DNA of 49,848 nt from contig ONCY01000002.1 of NCBI GenBank assembly GCA_900316435.1, positions 1-49,848 on the forward strand, read 5' to 3'. Positions 23,104 through 31,547 of the stretch are shown one piece after another. Each line of letters starts with the position of its first letter. Positions within the stretch are counted from its first letter, which is position 1. The notes beneath the pieces are model-generated. The model saw nothing but the letters and a program-made list of their open reading frames with translations, was not told where the DNA came from and ran no database searches. The DNA comes from an uncultured Eubacteriales bacterium (GTDB taxonomy: Bacteria; Bacillota; Clostridia; Oscillospirales; Acutalibacteraceae). The translations under genes were made by a program, and so were the position numbers.

Positions 23104-23499
23104 TTGCCTAAGTACATGACAAAGCAGAGAAAGGCGCTTTTAAGCTATCTTTCAAGCCACGCTGATGAAAAGCTTTCGGCAAAGCAGCTTGAGGAGGCTC
23201 TTTGCGGCGAGGGTATCAGCATAAGCGCGGTTTACCGCAATCTGTCCGAGCTTGAAAAGGAGGGCAAGGTAAGGCGCGTAAATAACAGCGGCTCGCGAGA
23301 GGTGTTTTATCAGTACACCGAGGGGCTGCACTGCAAAGAGTGTCTGCACCTTTCGTGTGAAAAATGCGGCAAAACATATCACATGAACAGCGAGTGCGCC
23401 AAAATGCTTATCGACAATCTTGCCCAAAGCGACGAGTTTGCGATCGACAAGGCAAGCACCGTGCTCTACGGCGTTTGCCGCGAATGCCAAAAACAGTGA
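23104..23499 (+). CDS. zur: Fur-family metal repressor, Zur-like
   Basis: 131 residues. Winged-helix start (MTKQRKALLSYL, then ISAVYRNLSELEKEGKVRRV) and dimerisation domain with a metal site HCKECLHLSCEKCGKTYHM and a C-terminal CRECQK. The two CxxC pairs bind the structural Zn of the family. The TTG at 23104 is taken as the start: GGAGG (23092-23096) is 7 nt upstream. The next ATG (23116) is too far from it, and an upstream TTG/ATG frame (23071) lies within the operator. It heads the operon with the zinc transporter genes, which fixes Zur as the most likely identity rather than Fur or PerR. The genes follow at 14, 13, -14 and -4 nt. Confidence 0.88.
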   Translation: MPKYMTKQRKALLSYLSSHADEKLSAKQLEEALCGEGISISAVYRNLSELEKEGKVRRVNNSGSREVFYQYTEGLHCKECLHLSCEKCGKTYHMNSECAKMLIDNLAQSDEFAIDKASTVLYGVCRECQKQ

Positions 23500-23513
23500 A
23501 GAAGGAACAGTAT

Positions 23514-24467
23514 ATGAAAAGAATAATCTCAGTTTTATTATGCGCGGTTATTTTGCTTGCCGCCTTTGCCGGCTGCGGTTCAAGCAAGTCCGGCGGCGGA
23601 AAGCAGCTTAAAATTATCGCTACAATTTATCCGGAATACGAGTGGGTAAAGCAGGTTGTAGGTAATCTTGATAACGTAGATGTTGAGCTTCTGCTCGATA
23701 AGGGCGTCGACCTACACAGCTTCCAGCCCACGGCTAAGGATATTATCAACATCTCATCAAGCGACGTGTTCATTTACGTCGGCGGCGAGTCCGATAAATG
23801 GGTAGACGACGTTTTGAAGGAAGCGCAGAACAAGGAGATGAAGGCGCTGAATCTTATTGATGCTCTCGGCGACATGGCAAAGGAAGAAAAAACGGTTGAG
23901 GGCATGCAGCCTGAGGAAAACGAAGGGGAAGAGGATGAAAAGGAAATCGACGAGCATATCTGGCTCTCGGTAAAAAACGCCTCAAAGCTCTGTAAGAGCA
24001 TCGCCGATGCTCTCGGCGAAAAAGACCCCGACAATAAAGATACATACTCAAAGAACGCCGAAGCTTATATCGCAAAGCTCAACGAGCTTGACGGTCAGTA
24101 TGAGCAGGCGTGTAAGTCCGCAAAGTACGATACGCTGATTTTTGCCGACCGTTTTCCGTTCCGCTATCTGACAGACGATTATAATTTAAAATACTATGCG
24201 GCTTTTTCGGGTTGCTCGGCAGAAAGCGAAGCAAGCTTTCAGACGCTTATTTTCCTTGCGAATAAGCTTGACGAGTTAAAGCTCAATAAGCTAATTATTA
24301 TTGACGGCTCGGATAAAAAAATTGCCGACGCGGTTATCGACACGGCAAAAACAAAGGATGTTGAGGTTCTTACGCTCAACAGTATGCAGTCTGCTGTAGG
24401 CGATGACGACACATATTTAAGCATTATGCAGAGCAATCTTGAGGTGCTTAAAAAAGCATTGAATTAA
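23514..24467 (+). CDS. znuA: Zinc ABC transporter, substrate-binding lipoprotein
   Basis: 317 residues. Lipobox AFAGC (Cys21), then a cluster A-I metal-binding protein (PF01297): KIIATIYPEYEWVKQVVG, DLHSFQPT with His68, a charged loop, EHIWLSVKNA with His148. The third ligand, usually His in HDAF-type segments, is in FADRFPFRYL, so Asp replaces His. IIDGSD supplies the final Asp. The flexible loop that is His-rich in many ZnuA proteins is instead Glu/Asp-rich here (about 132-147, PEENEGEEDEKEIDE). It is anchored outside the membrane and hands metal to the permease encoded downstream. Zn is the likely metal from the Zur context; Mn is a lesser alternative. Confidence 0.9.
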   Translation: MKRIISVLLCAVILLAAFAGCGSSKSGGGKQLKIIATIYPEYEWVKQVVGNLDNVDVELLLDKGVDLHSFQPTAKDIINISSSDVFIYVGGESDKWVDDVLKEAQNKEMKALNLIDALGDMAKEEKTVEGMQPEENEGEEDEKEIDEHIWLSVKNASKLCKSIADALGEKDPDNKDTYSKNAEAYIAKLNELDGQYEQACKSAKYDTLIFADRFPFRYLTDDYNLKYYAAFSGCSAESEASFQTLIFLANKLDELKLNKLIIIDGSDKKIADAVIDTAKTKDVEVLTLNSMQSAVGDDDTYLSIMQSNLEVLKKALN

Positions 24468-24480
24468 TCGGAGAGAATCC

Positions 24481-25197
24481 ATGTCACAACTCACATGTAC
24501 AAACCTGACTCTCGGCTATGAGGGACAGGAAATAATTTCAAATTTAAGTTTTTTAGTTGAAAGCGGCGATTATGTCTGCATTCTTGGCGAGAACGGCTCG
24601 GGCAAAACCACCCTGATGAAAACAATTCTCGGTCTGCATAAGCCGATGAGCGGAACTATAACGACAGGCGACGGCCTCAGCCGCCGCGAAATAGGTTACC
24701 TTCCTCAGCAGGACTCAATCCAGAGGGATTTTCCTGCCACGGTATTCGAGATCGTCCTCTCGGGTTTTCAGGGACGCTGCAAGCTTCGTCCGTTCTATAC
24801 GCGCGAGGAAAAGCGTCAGGCTGAGAAGAATATCGAGCTTTTAGGCATTTCAAGCTTAAAAAAGCGCTGTTACCGCGAGCTTTCGGGCGGTCAGCAGCAG
24901 CGCGTATTGTTAGCAAGAGCGGTTTGTGCCACAGAAAAAATGCTCCTTCTTGACGAGCCCGTTGCGGCGCTCGACCCGAAGGCGACTCATGAAATGTACG
25001 CCCTTATTGAAAAGCTCAATAAGGAATACGGAATAACGGTTGTAATGATTTCGCACGATGTCCGCGCGGCTATTCAGTTCGCTAATAAAGTGCTTTATAT
25101 CGGAGATAAGATATTTTTCGGCACACGCGAAGAATATCTAAGATATTCCGCAACTGAATCGGCAAAAGAAAGGGAGGGCAACAATGGAAATATTTGA
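24481..25197 (+). CDS. znuC: Zinc ABC transporter, ATP-binding protein
   Basis: 238 residues. Complete ABC ATPase: Walker A GENGSGKTT, Q-loop LPQQDSI, signature LSGGQQQRVLLARA, Walker B LLLDEPVAALDP, H-loop ISHDVRAA. Powers metal import with the adjacent permease. Starts 13 nt after the binding-protein gene and overlaps the permease gene by 14 nt. The usual length for this family is matched. Confidence 0.93.
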   Translation: MSQLTCTNLTLGYEGQEIISNLSFLVESGDYVCILGENGSGKTTLMKTILGLHKPMSGTITTGDGLSRREIGYLPQQDSIQRDFPATVFEIVLSGFQGRCKLRPFYTREEKRQAEKNIELLGISSLKKRCYRELSGGQQQRVLLARAVCATEKMLLLDEPVAALDPKATHEMYALIEKLNKEYGITVVMISHDVRAAIQFANKVLYIGDKIFFGTREEYLRYSATESAKEREGNNGNI

Positions 25198-26074
25198 TAC
25201 CCTGTCTTACTATTTTCAGTTTTCTCAAGTTCGCTACGCTCTGATTGTCGGCGTGCTTGTGGCGCTGTGCGCTTCGCTTTTGGGCGTTACGCTTGTGCTT
25301 AAACGCTTCTCGTTTATCGGCGACGGACTCTCCCATGTAGCGTTTGGCGCAATGGCTGTGTCCTCAATCACGGGCGCGCTTGTAAAAGAGTGGAAGCCCG
25401 CAATTGACGCAAGCGGCAACATGCTTATTGTAATGCCGATAACCGTTCTCAGCGCCGTTCTGCTTTTGAGGACGGGCAAAAACGCCAAGGTGAAAGGCGA
25501 CGCCGCGGTTGCCATGATTTCCGTAGGAGCGCTTGCAATCGGCTATCTCCTGATGAACCTCGATGTGTTTCCAAAGTCGGCGAATATTTCGGGCGACGTG
25601 TGCTCAACGCTTTTCGGCTCGCTCTCTATCCTTACGCTTACCCATGAAGAGGTAAACTTCTGCATTATCGTTTCGCTTATTGTTGTGGCTGTGTTTATCT
25701 TTCTCTACAACAAAATCTTTTCGGTCACCTTTGACGAGGATTTTGCTACGGCGACGGGAACAAAAGCGAGCGTATATAATCTGATTATCGCCATAATCAT
25801 AGCTGTGATCATCGTAATTTCAATGAATCTTGTAGGCTCGCTGCTTATTTCGGCGCTTATTATTTTCCCGGCGCTGTCTGCAATGCGCGTACTTAAAAGC
25901 TTTAAGGCGGTTACTGTCTGCTCGGCTTGCCTCAGCGTTTTCTGCGCCTCGCTGGGAATTATCATATCACTTCTGTTCAGCACGCCCGTCGGCTCAACAA
26001 TAGTCGCGGTCGATATCGCGGCTTTCGGCGTGTTCTCGCTGATAGGAGCAGCCAAAGGAGGCTTCAAGCGATGA
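25184..26074 (+). CDS. znuB: Zinc ABC transporter, permease
   Basis: 296 residues of the ABC-3 family (PF00950), with eight or nine membrane helices. Signature segments: LKRFSFIGDGLSHVAFGAMA, FDEDFATATGTKASVYNL and SMNLVGSLLISALIIFPALSAM. It forms the membrane channel for the metal released by the binding protein. Translation is coupled to the ATPase gene (14-nt overlap) and to the next gene (ATGA overlap). Confidence 0.93.
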   Translation: MEIFDTLSYYFQFSQVRYALIVGVLVALCASLLGVTLVLKRFSFIGDGLSHVAFGAMAVSSITGALVKEWKPAIDASGNMLIVMPITVLSAVLLLRTGKNAKVKGDAAVAMISVGALAIGYLLMNLDVFPKSANISGDVCSTLFGSLSILTLTHEEVNFCIIVSLIVVAVFIFLYNKIFSVTFDEDFATATGTKASVYNLIIAIIIAVIIVISMNLVGSLLISALIIFPALSAMRVLKSFKAVTVCSACLSVFCASLGIIISLLFSTPVGSTIVAVDIAAFGVFSLIGAAKGGFKR

Positions 26075-26616
26075 AAAAGCTTATTGCTTTAATCGTTATC
26101 TCGGCAACGTTCGTTTCGGCTTTTGCGGGCTGCGGCTCGGCTGCATCTCAGGCTGAAAACAAGGCGAATCAGACAAGCAAAAAGACCATAAATGATATCC
26201 TTGCCGAATCGCAGGCAAAGAATACCACCGTTGCTCCTAAGGTCGATTATCCAAAGCTTGACTACTCCGCCGAGGTCGATTTAACGAACCTCAATTCCAA
26301 TATGGTTTACTCTACCGTTTACAGCATGGTTAATTCTCCTGGAGAATATAAAGGCAAAACAGTCAAGGCTCAGGGCACGTTTGACGTGTTTACTGACCCT
26401 AAGTCCGGCAAGTTGTTTTACGCCTGCGTAATAGCCGACGCCACCGCCTGCTGTTCTCAGGGGCTTGAATTCGTTTGGAAGGGCGACCACAGCTATCCCG
26501 ACGACTATCCCAAGGTCGGCGAGCCGATAACCGTCGGCGGCGTTTTCGGCACCTACGAAGACAACGGTCAGACATATTGCCGCCTTTCCGACGCGGAACT
26601 TGCAGTTTCTGCTTAA
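26071..26616 (+). CDS. Zinc-operon lipoprotein with OB-like domain
   Basis: 181 residues. Lipobox AFAGC (Cys21), a linker (to about 60), then an OB-fold-like domain: NSPGEYKGKTVKAQGTF, KLFYACVIADATACCSQGLEFVW, VGEPITVGGVFGTYEDNG. A CC pair in DATACC is preserved in related lipoproteins next to clostridial metal transporters, so metal handling is a reasonable guess. It overlaps the permease stop codon by 4 nt, which makes it the fifth gene of the operon. Its stop codon overlaps the stop of the convergent regulator by 3 nt. Confidence 0.78.
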   Translation: MKKLIALIVISATFVSAFAGCGSAASQAENKANQTSKKTINDILAESQAKNTTVAPKVDYPKLDYSAEVDLTNLNSNMVYSTVYSMVNSPGEYKGKTVKAQGTFDVFTDPKSGKLFYACVIADATACCSQGLEFVWKGDHSYPDDYPKVGEPITVGGVFGTYEDNGQTYCRLSDAELAVSA

Positions 26617-27974
26617 TGATTTTTTAAAACTTCACTTATTATTCTAACGCCCTCGCTTAGCTTTTCCTGCGCAATTCCCGAAAAGCTCAGCGTAGGGGCG
26701 TTTTCTTCTCGGTTTAATCTCATCAGCCTTACCGAGCGCTGAGCGAGCGCCTCCTCTGTTTTTGCTATATCTATTGAATACGGCAGCTTTAATGTGAGGT
26801 ATAGCGAGGTTTCGTTAAACTGATATTTAGCTTCGGGAAGGTACTTTTCAACAGCGGATATAATCGCCCTGCTTTTTTCAAGGTACACCCTGCGTGCGCG
26901 CCGCAAATGGGCGTCGATTTTTCCGTTTGTAATGTATTTTGCAAGGGCAAGCTGTTCGGTTTTTGACGCTGTCTGATTCATAAACCGTTTTACGCTGTTA
27001 TACTTTTCAAGCAGCTTTTCGGGCAGAACCATGTAGCTTATACGGACAGATGGCAGCAGCACCTTTGAAAACGCGCCGATATATACTGTATTATCAACAT
27101 CGTAATGCTGAACGCAGGGGATAGGTCGTGTGCTGTAGCGCAGTTCTCCGTTGTAGTCGTCCTCTAAAATCAGCGCGTTGTTCTGACGCGCCCACTCAAT
27201 TATTTCAAGCCTGCGCGTAACGGGCATGTTCGAGCCTCTTGTGCCCGAAAAATTGGGGTTTATCAGAATAATATCGGGAGATATTTTTTTTAAAGAATCA
27301 ATTGTTACGCCGTACTTGTCGCTTTCAAAATATTTTATGTCATAATCAAAGCTTTTGAATATCATTTCAGCCTGCACATAACCCGACTTTTCCACCGCGG
27401 CTTTTTTACCGAAGCCTATAAGTGAGCAGAGCAAGTACAAAATCGCCTGAGAGCCTGCTCCAACCACGATATTGCCCTCCTGAGCGTTTACGCTTCTTAC
27501 TCCCAAAGCGTATCTTTGCAGCGCGGAGCGAAGCGCCATTTCGCCCTGAACGTCTCCGTAAGAGGTAAGCAGGTAGTTTCGGTTTATTATATCCTTAATA
27601 TTCTTCTTCCACTCGGCAAGGTCTATTATTTTTTCATCAATACTTTTTCCGCTGAAATCATAAACATAGTATCGGGATTTCAGACTGTCGCTGTCGGTTA
27701 TTTCAACGGTTTTTGGCAGCTTGTCAAAGTTCGCGGCTACAAAATACCCTTTCTGGGGAGAGCTTACGATATAACCCTCAACGCAAAGCTGATCATAAGC
27801 GCCCGTAACGGTCGTTTTGGATATTCCGCGGTCAGCACTGAGCTTTCTTATAGACGGAAGCTTGCTGCCCTTTTTCAGGCTGCCGTTTTCTATTGCCTCT
27901 CTGATTGACAGGTAGATCTGCTGATACATCGGCTTATTTGTTTTTGAATCGATAATAATGTAGTCGTTAAGCAT
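26613..27974 (-). CDS. MocR-family transcriptional regulator (GntR + aminotransferase-like)
   Basis: 453 residues. A GntR winged helix (about 11-80, YQQIYLSIREAIENGSLKKGSKLPSIRKLSADRGISKTTV), a linker, then a fold-type-I aminotransferase domain (from about 110) with LILEDDYNGELRY and IGAFSKVLLPSVRISYMVLP, whose Lys binds PLP. MocR proteins use PLP or its amino-acid adduct as a ligand; common members are PdxR and GabR. No target is next door other than the divergent murD. -35 and -10 boxes are well formed. Confidence 0.88.
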   Translation of the reverse strand: MLNDYIIIDSKTNKPMYQQIYLSIREAIENGSLKKGSKLPSIRKLSADRGISKTTVTGAYDQLCVEGYIVSSPQKGYFVAANFDKLPKTVEITDSDSLKSRYYVYDFSGKSIDEKIIDLAEWKKNIKDIINRNYLLTSYGDVQGEMALRSALQRYALGVRSVNAQEGNIVVGAGSQAILYLLCSLIGFGKKAAVEKSGYVQAEMIFKSFDYDIKYFESDKYGVTIDSLKKISPDIILINPNFSGTRGSNMPVTRRLEIIEWARQNNALILEDDYNGELRYSTRPIPCVQHYDVDNTVYIGAFSKVLLPSVRISYMVLPEKLLEKYNSVKRFMNQTASKTEQLALAKYITNGKIDAHLRRARRVYLEKSRAIISAVEKYLPEAKYQFNETSLYLTLKLPYSIDIAKTEEALAQRSVRLMRLNREENAPTLSFSGIAQEKLSEGVRIISEVLKNH

Positions 27975-28006
27975 AGTGAGGCTCCGTTACTGTTATTTAC
28001 GGTTCT

Positions 28007-28035
28007 ATTCTATCATTTGCGAAGAATTATTGCAA
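28007..28035 (-). promoter_or_regulatory. Promoter of the MocR regulator
   Basis: Minus strand: -35 TTGCAA (28030-28035), 17 nt, -10 TAGAAT (28007-28012). Its -35 is only 5 bp from the -35 of murD. Confidence 0.65.
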
Positions 28036-28040
28036 GGGTG

Positions 28041-28069
28041 TTGAAATTTTCTCCGTTTATTAGTATAAT
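28041..28069 (+). promoter_or_regulatory. Promoter of murD
   Basis: -35 TTGAAA (28041-28046), 17 nt, -10 TATAAT (28064-28069). Back to back with the regulator promoter. Confidence 0.75.
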
Positions 28070-28106
28070 AATAACGTATGTGAAATTTATAATGTGAGGG
28101 ATACTT

Positions 28107-29498
28107 ATGAATATTTCAACAAGCGAGTTTTTTGATTCAATAAAAGGCAAAACCGTTGCCTTCATCGGAATAGGCACAAGCAACCTGCCGCTTATCAAGC
28201 TGTTTGCCGAAAAGGGCGCAAAGGTTATCGCCTGTGACAGAAAGAGCTTTGATTCTTTGGGCGAAAACGGCGTAAAGGCAAAGGAGTACGGCGCCGAGCT
28301 GATTCTCGGAGATGATTATCTCAGCAATATAAACGCCGATATAGTGTTCCGCAGTCCCGGCACTCCGTTCTATAAGGATGAGCTTGTAAAGCTCAGAGAA
28401 AACGGAACCGTACTTACTTCCGAGATGGAGGTTTTCTTTGACCTCTGTCCCTGCAAGGCGATAGCTGTTACGGGTTCAGACGGCAAGACCACCACAACAA
28501 CAATTATATCCGAAATTCTTAAGGCGGCGGGCAAAACCGTTCACCTCGGCGGCAACATCGGCAAGCCGCTTCTGCCCGAAATCGAGAGCGTCAAGCCTGA
28601 CGACTGGGCTGTTGTTGAGCTTTCAAGCTTCCAGCTCATTTCAATGCGCAAAAGCCCCGACATAGCCGTTGTTACAAACCTCGCTCCCAATCACCTTGAC
28701 ATCCACAAGGATATGCAGGAGTATGTAGATTCCAAAAAGAACATAGTGCTCCACCAGAACGCATTTTCAAAGGCGGTTCTCAACTTCGACAACGAAATCG
28801 CAAACGGCTTCAGCGGCGATGTAAGAGGAAAGCTTGCAAAGTTCAGTGTAAAAGAAAAGCTCTTCAACGGCGCGTACCTCGACGGCACCAAAATCGTCTA
28901 CAGCGACTTTGGCAAGGTTACCGAAGTAATGGATTACCGCGACATTAAAATCCCCGGCATGCACAATGTTGAAAACTACCTCGCCGCGATTTCGGCGGTA
29001 TGGGGAATAGCCGATGTCGATACAATAGTTAAGGTAGCAAAAACCTTCGGCGGCGTTGCTCACCGCGCCGAGTTTGTCCGCGAATACCGTGGCGTAAAGT
29101 ATTACAACGACTCTATCGCTTCAAGTCCCACAAGAACCGCTCTCGGCACGCTTTCGCTTTACGATGAAAAAATAATCATCATTGCGGGCGGCTACGATAA
29201 GCACATTCCCTATGAGCCGCTCGGTCCCGTAATCAACAATAAGGTAAAAACGCTGATTCTCCTCGGCGACACCGCTCCAAAAATCGAGGCGGCGGTAAAG
29301 GGCGCCGATAATTACGACGAATCCGCAATCAAAATCATCAACGTCACCAACATGGAGGAAGCTGTTGAAGCGGCTGTAAATAACTCCGCTGAGGGCGATA
29401 TTGTGTCTCTTTCACCTGCCAGCGCAAGCTTCGGTCTGTATAATAACTTTGAGGAGCGCGGCAATCACTTCAAAACCATTGTAAACAATCTGGAGTAA
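28107..29498 (+). CDS. murD: UDP-N-acetylmuramoyl-L-alanine--D-glutamate ligase
   Basis: 463 residues. Adds D-Glu to UDP-MurNAc-L-Ala in peptidoglycan precursor synthesis. An N-terminal Rossmann-like domain (KTVAFIGIGTSNLPLIKLF), ATP-binding GSDGKTTTTTII, central Mur ligase segments (LGGNIGKPLLPEI, VVELSSFQL, NLAPNHLDIH), and the C-terminal domain (IIIAGGYDKHIPYEPL, LSPASASFGLYNNFEERG). Length is normal. The AGGG ribosome site precedes the ATG. It lies 5 nt before the peptidase operon. Isolated from other mur genes, which is common outside the dcw cluster in this group. Confidence 0.95.
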   Translation: MNISTSEFFDSIKGKTVAFIGIGTSNLPLIKLFAEKGAKVIACDRKSFDSLGENGVKAKEYGAELILGDDYLSNINADIVFRSPGTPFYKDELVKLRENGTVLTSEMEVFFDLCPCKAIAVTGSDGKTTTTTIISEILKAAGKTVHLGGNIGKPLLPEIESVKPDDWAVVELSSFQLISMRKSPDIAVVTNLAPNHLDIHKDMQEYVDSKKNIVLHQNAFSKAVLNFDNEIANGFSGDVRGKLAKFSVKEKLFNGAYLDGTKIVYSDFGKVTEVMDYRDIKIPGMHNVENYLAAISAVWGIADVDTIVKVAKTFGGVAHRAEFVREYRGVKYYNDSIASSPTRTALGTLSLYDEKIIIIAGGYDKHIPYEPLGPVINNKVKTLILLGDTAPKIEAAVKGADNYDESAIKIINVTNMEEAVEAAVNNSAEGDIVSLSPASASFGLYNNFEERGNHFKTIVNNLE

Positions 29499-29503
29499 TA
29501 CTA

Positions 29504-30520
29504 ATGAATCTGGAACAACTTATTTTTGAATTATGCTCCGTTTACGGCGTTTCGGGCAGCGAAGCTCCTGCGCTTAACGCGGCAAAAAAATATCTTGAAC
29601 AGTCAGCCGAGGTTTCCGTTGACAATAACGGAAACCTTATCGCTGTGCTCGGAAATAAAGCGGCGGAAAAAACGATTCTCCTTGACGCTCACCTTGACCG
29701 CATAGGTTTTATCGTTACCGATATCAACGACAAAGGCTTTGTAAAGGTCGACAGGCTCGGCGGAGTGGATATCCGCACCCTGCAGGACAGCGTTCTTGTG
29801 TCCGAAAACAGCTTAAGAGGCACGGTGTGCTGTCTGCCTCCGCACCTCAGCGATGGCAGCGAGGATAAGGCTGCGCCGATAGATAAAACATGGGTCGATT
29901 TCGGTATGACAAAGGAGCAGGTCGAAAAGCAGCTTAAAATCGGCGATACTCTTACTTTTTCAACTCAGCCGCGAAAGCTTCTCGGCGATAAAATCACGGC
30001 TTCCGCGCTCGACGACCGCTGCGGAGTAGCGGCGCTTATCCGTACGGCAGAGCTTATTGATACCGATGAATACAAGGTGGTGATCCTGCTCAGCACGCAG
30101 GAGGAAACCTACGGCACAGGCGCTAAAACAGCGGCGTTTTCAATCGACGCCGACGAGGCGATTGCGGTTGACGTCAGCTTTGCCTCTCAGCCCGACGTTT
30201 CGGGGCAGTACGGTAAAATCGAGCTTGGAAAGGGCCCGATGATTTGTATTTCGTCCGTGCTCAGCCGCGAACTGTCAAATAAGCTCATCTCAGTCGCAAA
30301 AGAGCGCGGTATTCCGTATCAGCTTGAGCCGATTGCGGGGGCGACAGGTACAAACGGCGACCACATCGCCGTGACAAAAAGCGGCGTCAGAACCGCAGTT
30401 GTTTCAATCCCTCAGCGCTATATGCACACTCAGGTTGAGGTTATTTCGCTCTCAGACGTAGAAAACACGGCGCAGCTTATTGCCGCTTATATTAACTGCG
30501 GAGGTGCGTTCAATGGTTGA
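29504..30520 (+). CDS. M42 family metallo-aminopeptidase (first copy)
   Basis: 338 residues of the M42 glutamyl aminopeptidase/endoglucanase family (PF05343). Two-metal site: LLDAHLDRIG (His, Asp), ASALDDRCGV (Asp), TQEETYGTGA (catalytic Glu-Glu), AVDVSF (Asp) and QRYMHTQVE (His). GGVDIRTLQD lines the substrate site. The family forms large self-compartmentalised complexes that trim peptides in the cytosol. It overlaps its paralogue by 8 nt, and the two differ enough to have separate substrates. Confidence 0.88.
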   Translation: MNLEQLIFELCSVYGVSGSEAPALNAAKKYLEQSAEVSVDNNGNLIAVLGNKAAEKTILLDAHLDRIGFIVTDINDKGFVKVDRLGGVDIRTLQDSVLVSENSLRGTVCCLPPHLSDGSEDKAAPIDKTWVDFGMTKEQVEKQLKIGDTLTFSTQPRKLLGDKITASALDDRCGVAALIRTAELIDTDEYKVVILLSTQEETYGTGAKTAAFSIDADEAIAVDVSFASQPDVSGQYGKIELGKGPMICISSVLSRELSNKLISVAKERGIPYQLEPIAGATGTNGDHIAVTKSGVRTAVVSIPQRYMHTQVEVISLSDVENTAQLIAAYINCGGAFNG

Positions 30521-31547
30521 TTATACTCTTCTGAAAAAACTCTGTTTAGCTGACGGCATCTCGGGTGATGAGAACTCCGTCAGAGAGATTATTATAAATG
30601 AAATCAAAAACTATGCCGAATGGCGCGTTGACAGCCTCGGTAATCTCCTTGTTCATAAAAAAGGAAAAGCCCCTGCAAAGGCAAGGCTCATGCTGTCCGC
30701 ACATATGGACGAGGTCGGGCTTATGGTGACCGACATCACCTCGGGCGGCTATTTGAAATTTGACGAGGTCGGCGGAATCGACAGGCGAGTGCTTATCGGA
30801 AAGCAGGTCGCTGTAGGCGAAAACAATATCCCGGGTGTTATCGGGATAAAACCGGTTCACCTTTGCAAGGGCGAAGAAAACAAAACTATTCCCGAATACA
30901 GCGAGATGTATATCGACATCGGCGCCGACAGCTTTGAGGAAGCTTTAAGCGTAGTCAATTACGGCGACAGCGTGCATTATGTCAGCGACTTTATCGAAAC
31001 CGAAACCTCAATTAACGCCAAAGCGAACGACGATCGCTTCGGATGTTATGTGCTTATCGAGCTAATAAAAAGCGAGCTCGATTACGACATGGATTTTGCT
31101 TTTGTTGTTCAGGAGGAAGTAGGTCTGCGCGGTGCGAAAACAGCGGCGTACACTTTGGATCCCGAGTTTGCCCTTGTAATGGAAACAACTACTTCGGCTG
31201 AGATTCCCGAAATCGATAAATCAAAGCAGGTGTGCGCTCTGGGCGAAGGAGCTGTTATTTCCGTCATGGACAGGCGAACGATTTATGATAAAGAGATGGT
31301 CTCGCTTGCTTTTGATGTCGCAAATCAAATCGGCGCAAAGGCTCAGTATAAACGCGCGGTAGCGGGCGGCAATGACTCGGGCGCTATTCATCAGAGCCGA
31401 GGCGGAGTGCGTACGCTGGCAATTTCGCTTGCCTGCCGCTATCTTCACGCTCCGAGCACGGTCGCCTCAAAAAGTGACTGCGAAAGCATAATTGCTCTCG
31501 CAAAGGAAGTCAGCAATCAAATAGCGGGAGGAGCTTTAAACAGATGA
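30513..31547 (+). CDS. M42 family metallo-aminopeptidase (second copy)
   Basis: 344 residues. Metal ligands are all seen: SAHMDEVGLMV (His, Asp), AKANDDRFG (Asp), FVVQEEVGLRGA (Glu-Glu), VMETTTS (Glu, where the first copy has Asp) and CRYLHAPS (His). The ATG at 30513 follows GCGGAGG; an earlier frame (30480) is inside the first copy. It overlaps the GNAT gene by 4 nt (ATGA). The copy pair may give two specificities within one mixed complex, as in archaeal TET peptidases; this is inference. Confidence 0.88.
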   Translation: MVDYTLLKKLCLADGISGDENSVREIIINEIKNYAEWRVDSLGNLLVHKKGKAPAKARLMLSAHMDEVGLMVTDITSGGYLKFDEVGGIDRRVLIGKQVAVGENNIPGVIGIKPVHLCKGEENKTIPEYSEMYIDIGADSFEEALSVVNYGDSVHYVSDFIETETSINAKANDDRFGCYVLIELIKSELDYDMDFAFVVQEEVGLRGAKTAAYTLDPEFALVMETTTSAEIPEIDKSKQVCALGEGAVISVMDRRTIYDKEMVSLAFDVANQIGAKAQYKRAVAGGNDSGAIHQSRGGVRTLAISLACRYLHAPSTVASKSDCESIIALAKEVSNQIAGGALNR

